Assembly (NCBI GenBank): GCA_903928285.1
Contig: CAIYQH010000070.1
Coordinates: 1 to 5,701, forward strand
Length of the DNA stretch: 5,701 nucleotides
From: an uncultured Bacteroidales bacterium
GTDB taxonomy: Bacteria > Bacteroidota > Bacteroidia > Bacteroidales > FEN-979
Direction: 5' to 3'
Shown piece by piece: positions 5,617 to 5,701 of the stretch. Each line of letters opens with the position of its first letter. Positions within the stretch are counted from its first letter, which is position 1. The notes under the pieces were generated by a model. It saw only the letters and a program-made list of their open reading frames with translations. It made no database searches and was not told the origin of the DNA. The position numbers and the translations under genes are program-made.

Positions 5617-5701
5617 ATGGGTGCATCAAACTTTACTGAAGGGGTTGATCTGGCTTTTAAGGTCATTTTCGGAATCAGTCTGTTTTTCCTGGCAGGGATC
5701 A
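5617..5701 (+). CDS. coxB: Cytochrome c oxidase subunit II, N-terminus only (cut by window edge)
   Basis: Twenty-eight codons are present. The protein starts MGASNFTEGVDLAFKVIF and runs into a hydrophobic segment (GISLFFLAGI), the first membrane helix. The SNFxEGVDxAF pattern before the helix is what I recall at the start of subunit II in A2-type oxidases of Bacteroidota and related phyla, and the position directly after subunits I, III and IV supports it. Subunit II carries the periplasmic CuA site that receives electrons from cytochrome c and is the target of the SCO protein encoded upstream. The CuA ligands and any fused haem domain, which would make this a caa3 enzyme, lie beyond the window. 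The reading frame stays open to the right edge. Confidence 0.82.
   Translation, partial: MGASNFTEGVDLAFKVIFGISLFFLAGI

Overview
The window looks like a piece of a Bacteroidota chromosome, probably Bacteroidales-like or a relative. The coding DNA is moderately GC-rich and the short gaps between genes are very AT-rich. No start codon has a convincing Shine-Dalgarno sequence, which is typical of that phylum. Protein style also fits, but the taxonomic placement is an inference. All genes lie on the + strand, gaps are 4 to about 80 bases, and the whole window reads as part of one respiratory gene cluster cut at both ends.

Layout: (1) 1-70 holds a 9-base tandem repeat that is probably the low-complexity C-terminal end of an upstream gene. 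(2) 84-992 encodes an exported monohaem cytochrome c with a central beta-rich domain and a C-terminal membrane anchor. (3) 1021-1653 encodes an isochorismatase/nicotinamidase-fold cysteine hydrolase that unexpectedly carries a signal peptide. (4) 1674-2075 encodes a four-helix DoxX-like membrane protein. (5) 2119-2910 encodes a SCO1/SenC-type copper chaperone with a C-terminal membrane helix. (6) 2915-4525, 4602-5195 and 5274-5558 encode cytochrome c oxidase subunits I, III and IV. (7) 5617 to the right edge is the start of subunit II.

Together the genes describe a terminal aa3/caa3-type oxygen reductase, its CuA assembly factor, and a membrane-tethered cytochrome c that could feed it electrons. 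Subunit I has the YSHPAVY signature of A2-type haem-copper oxidases: the helix VI glutamate of mitochondrial-type enzymes is absent and a Tyr-Ser pair stands in for it, while every haem, copper and K-channel residue I could locate is present. The exported hydrolase and the DoxX-like protein sit between the cytochrome c and the SCO gene. They are the least explained part of the cluster and the best candidates for something new.

No RNA genes, insertion sequences, CRISPR arrays or attachment sites were seen. No gap reaches 300 bases. I see no wholly new system; the interest lies in unusual domain arrangements and unexpected neighbours inside a recognisable respiratory cluster.
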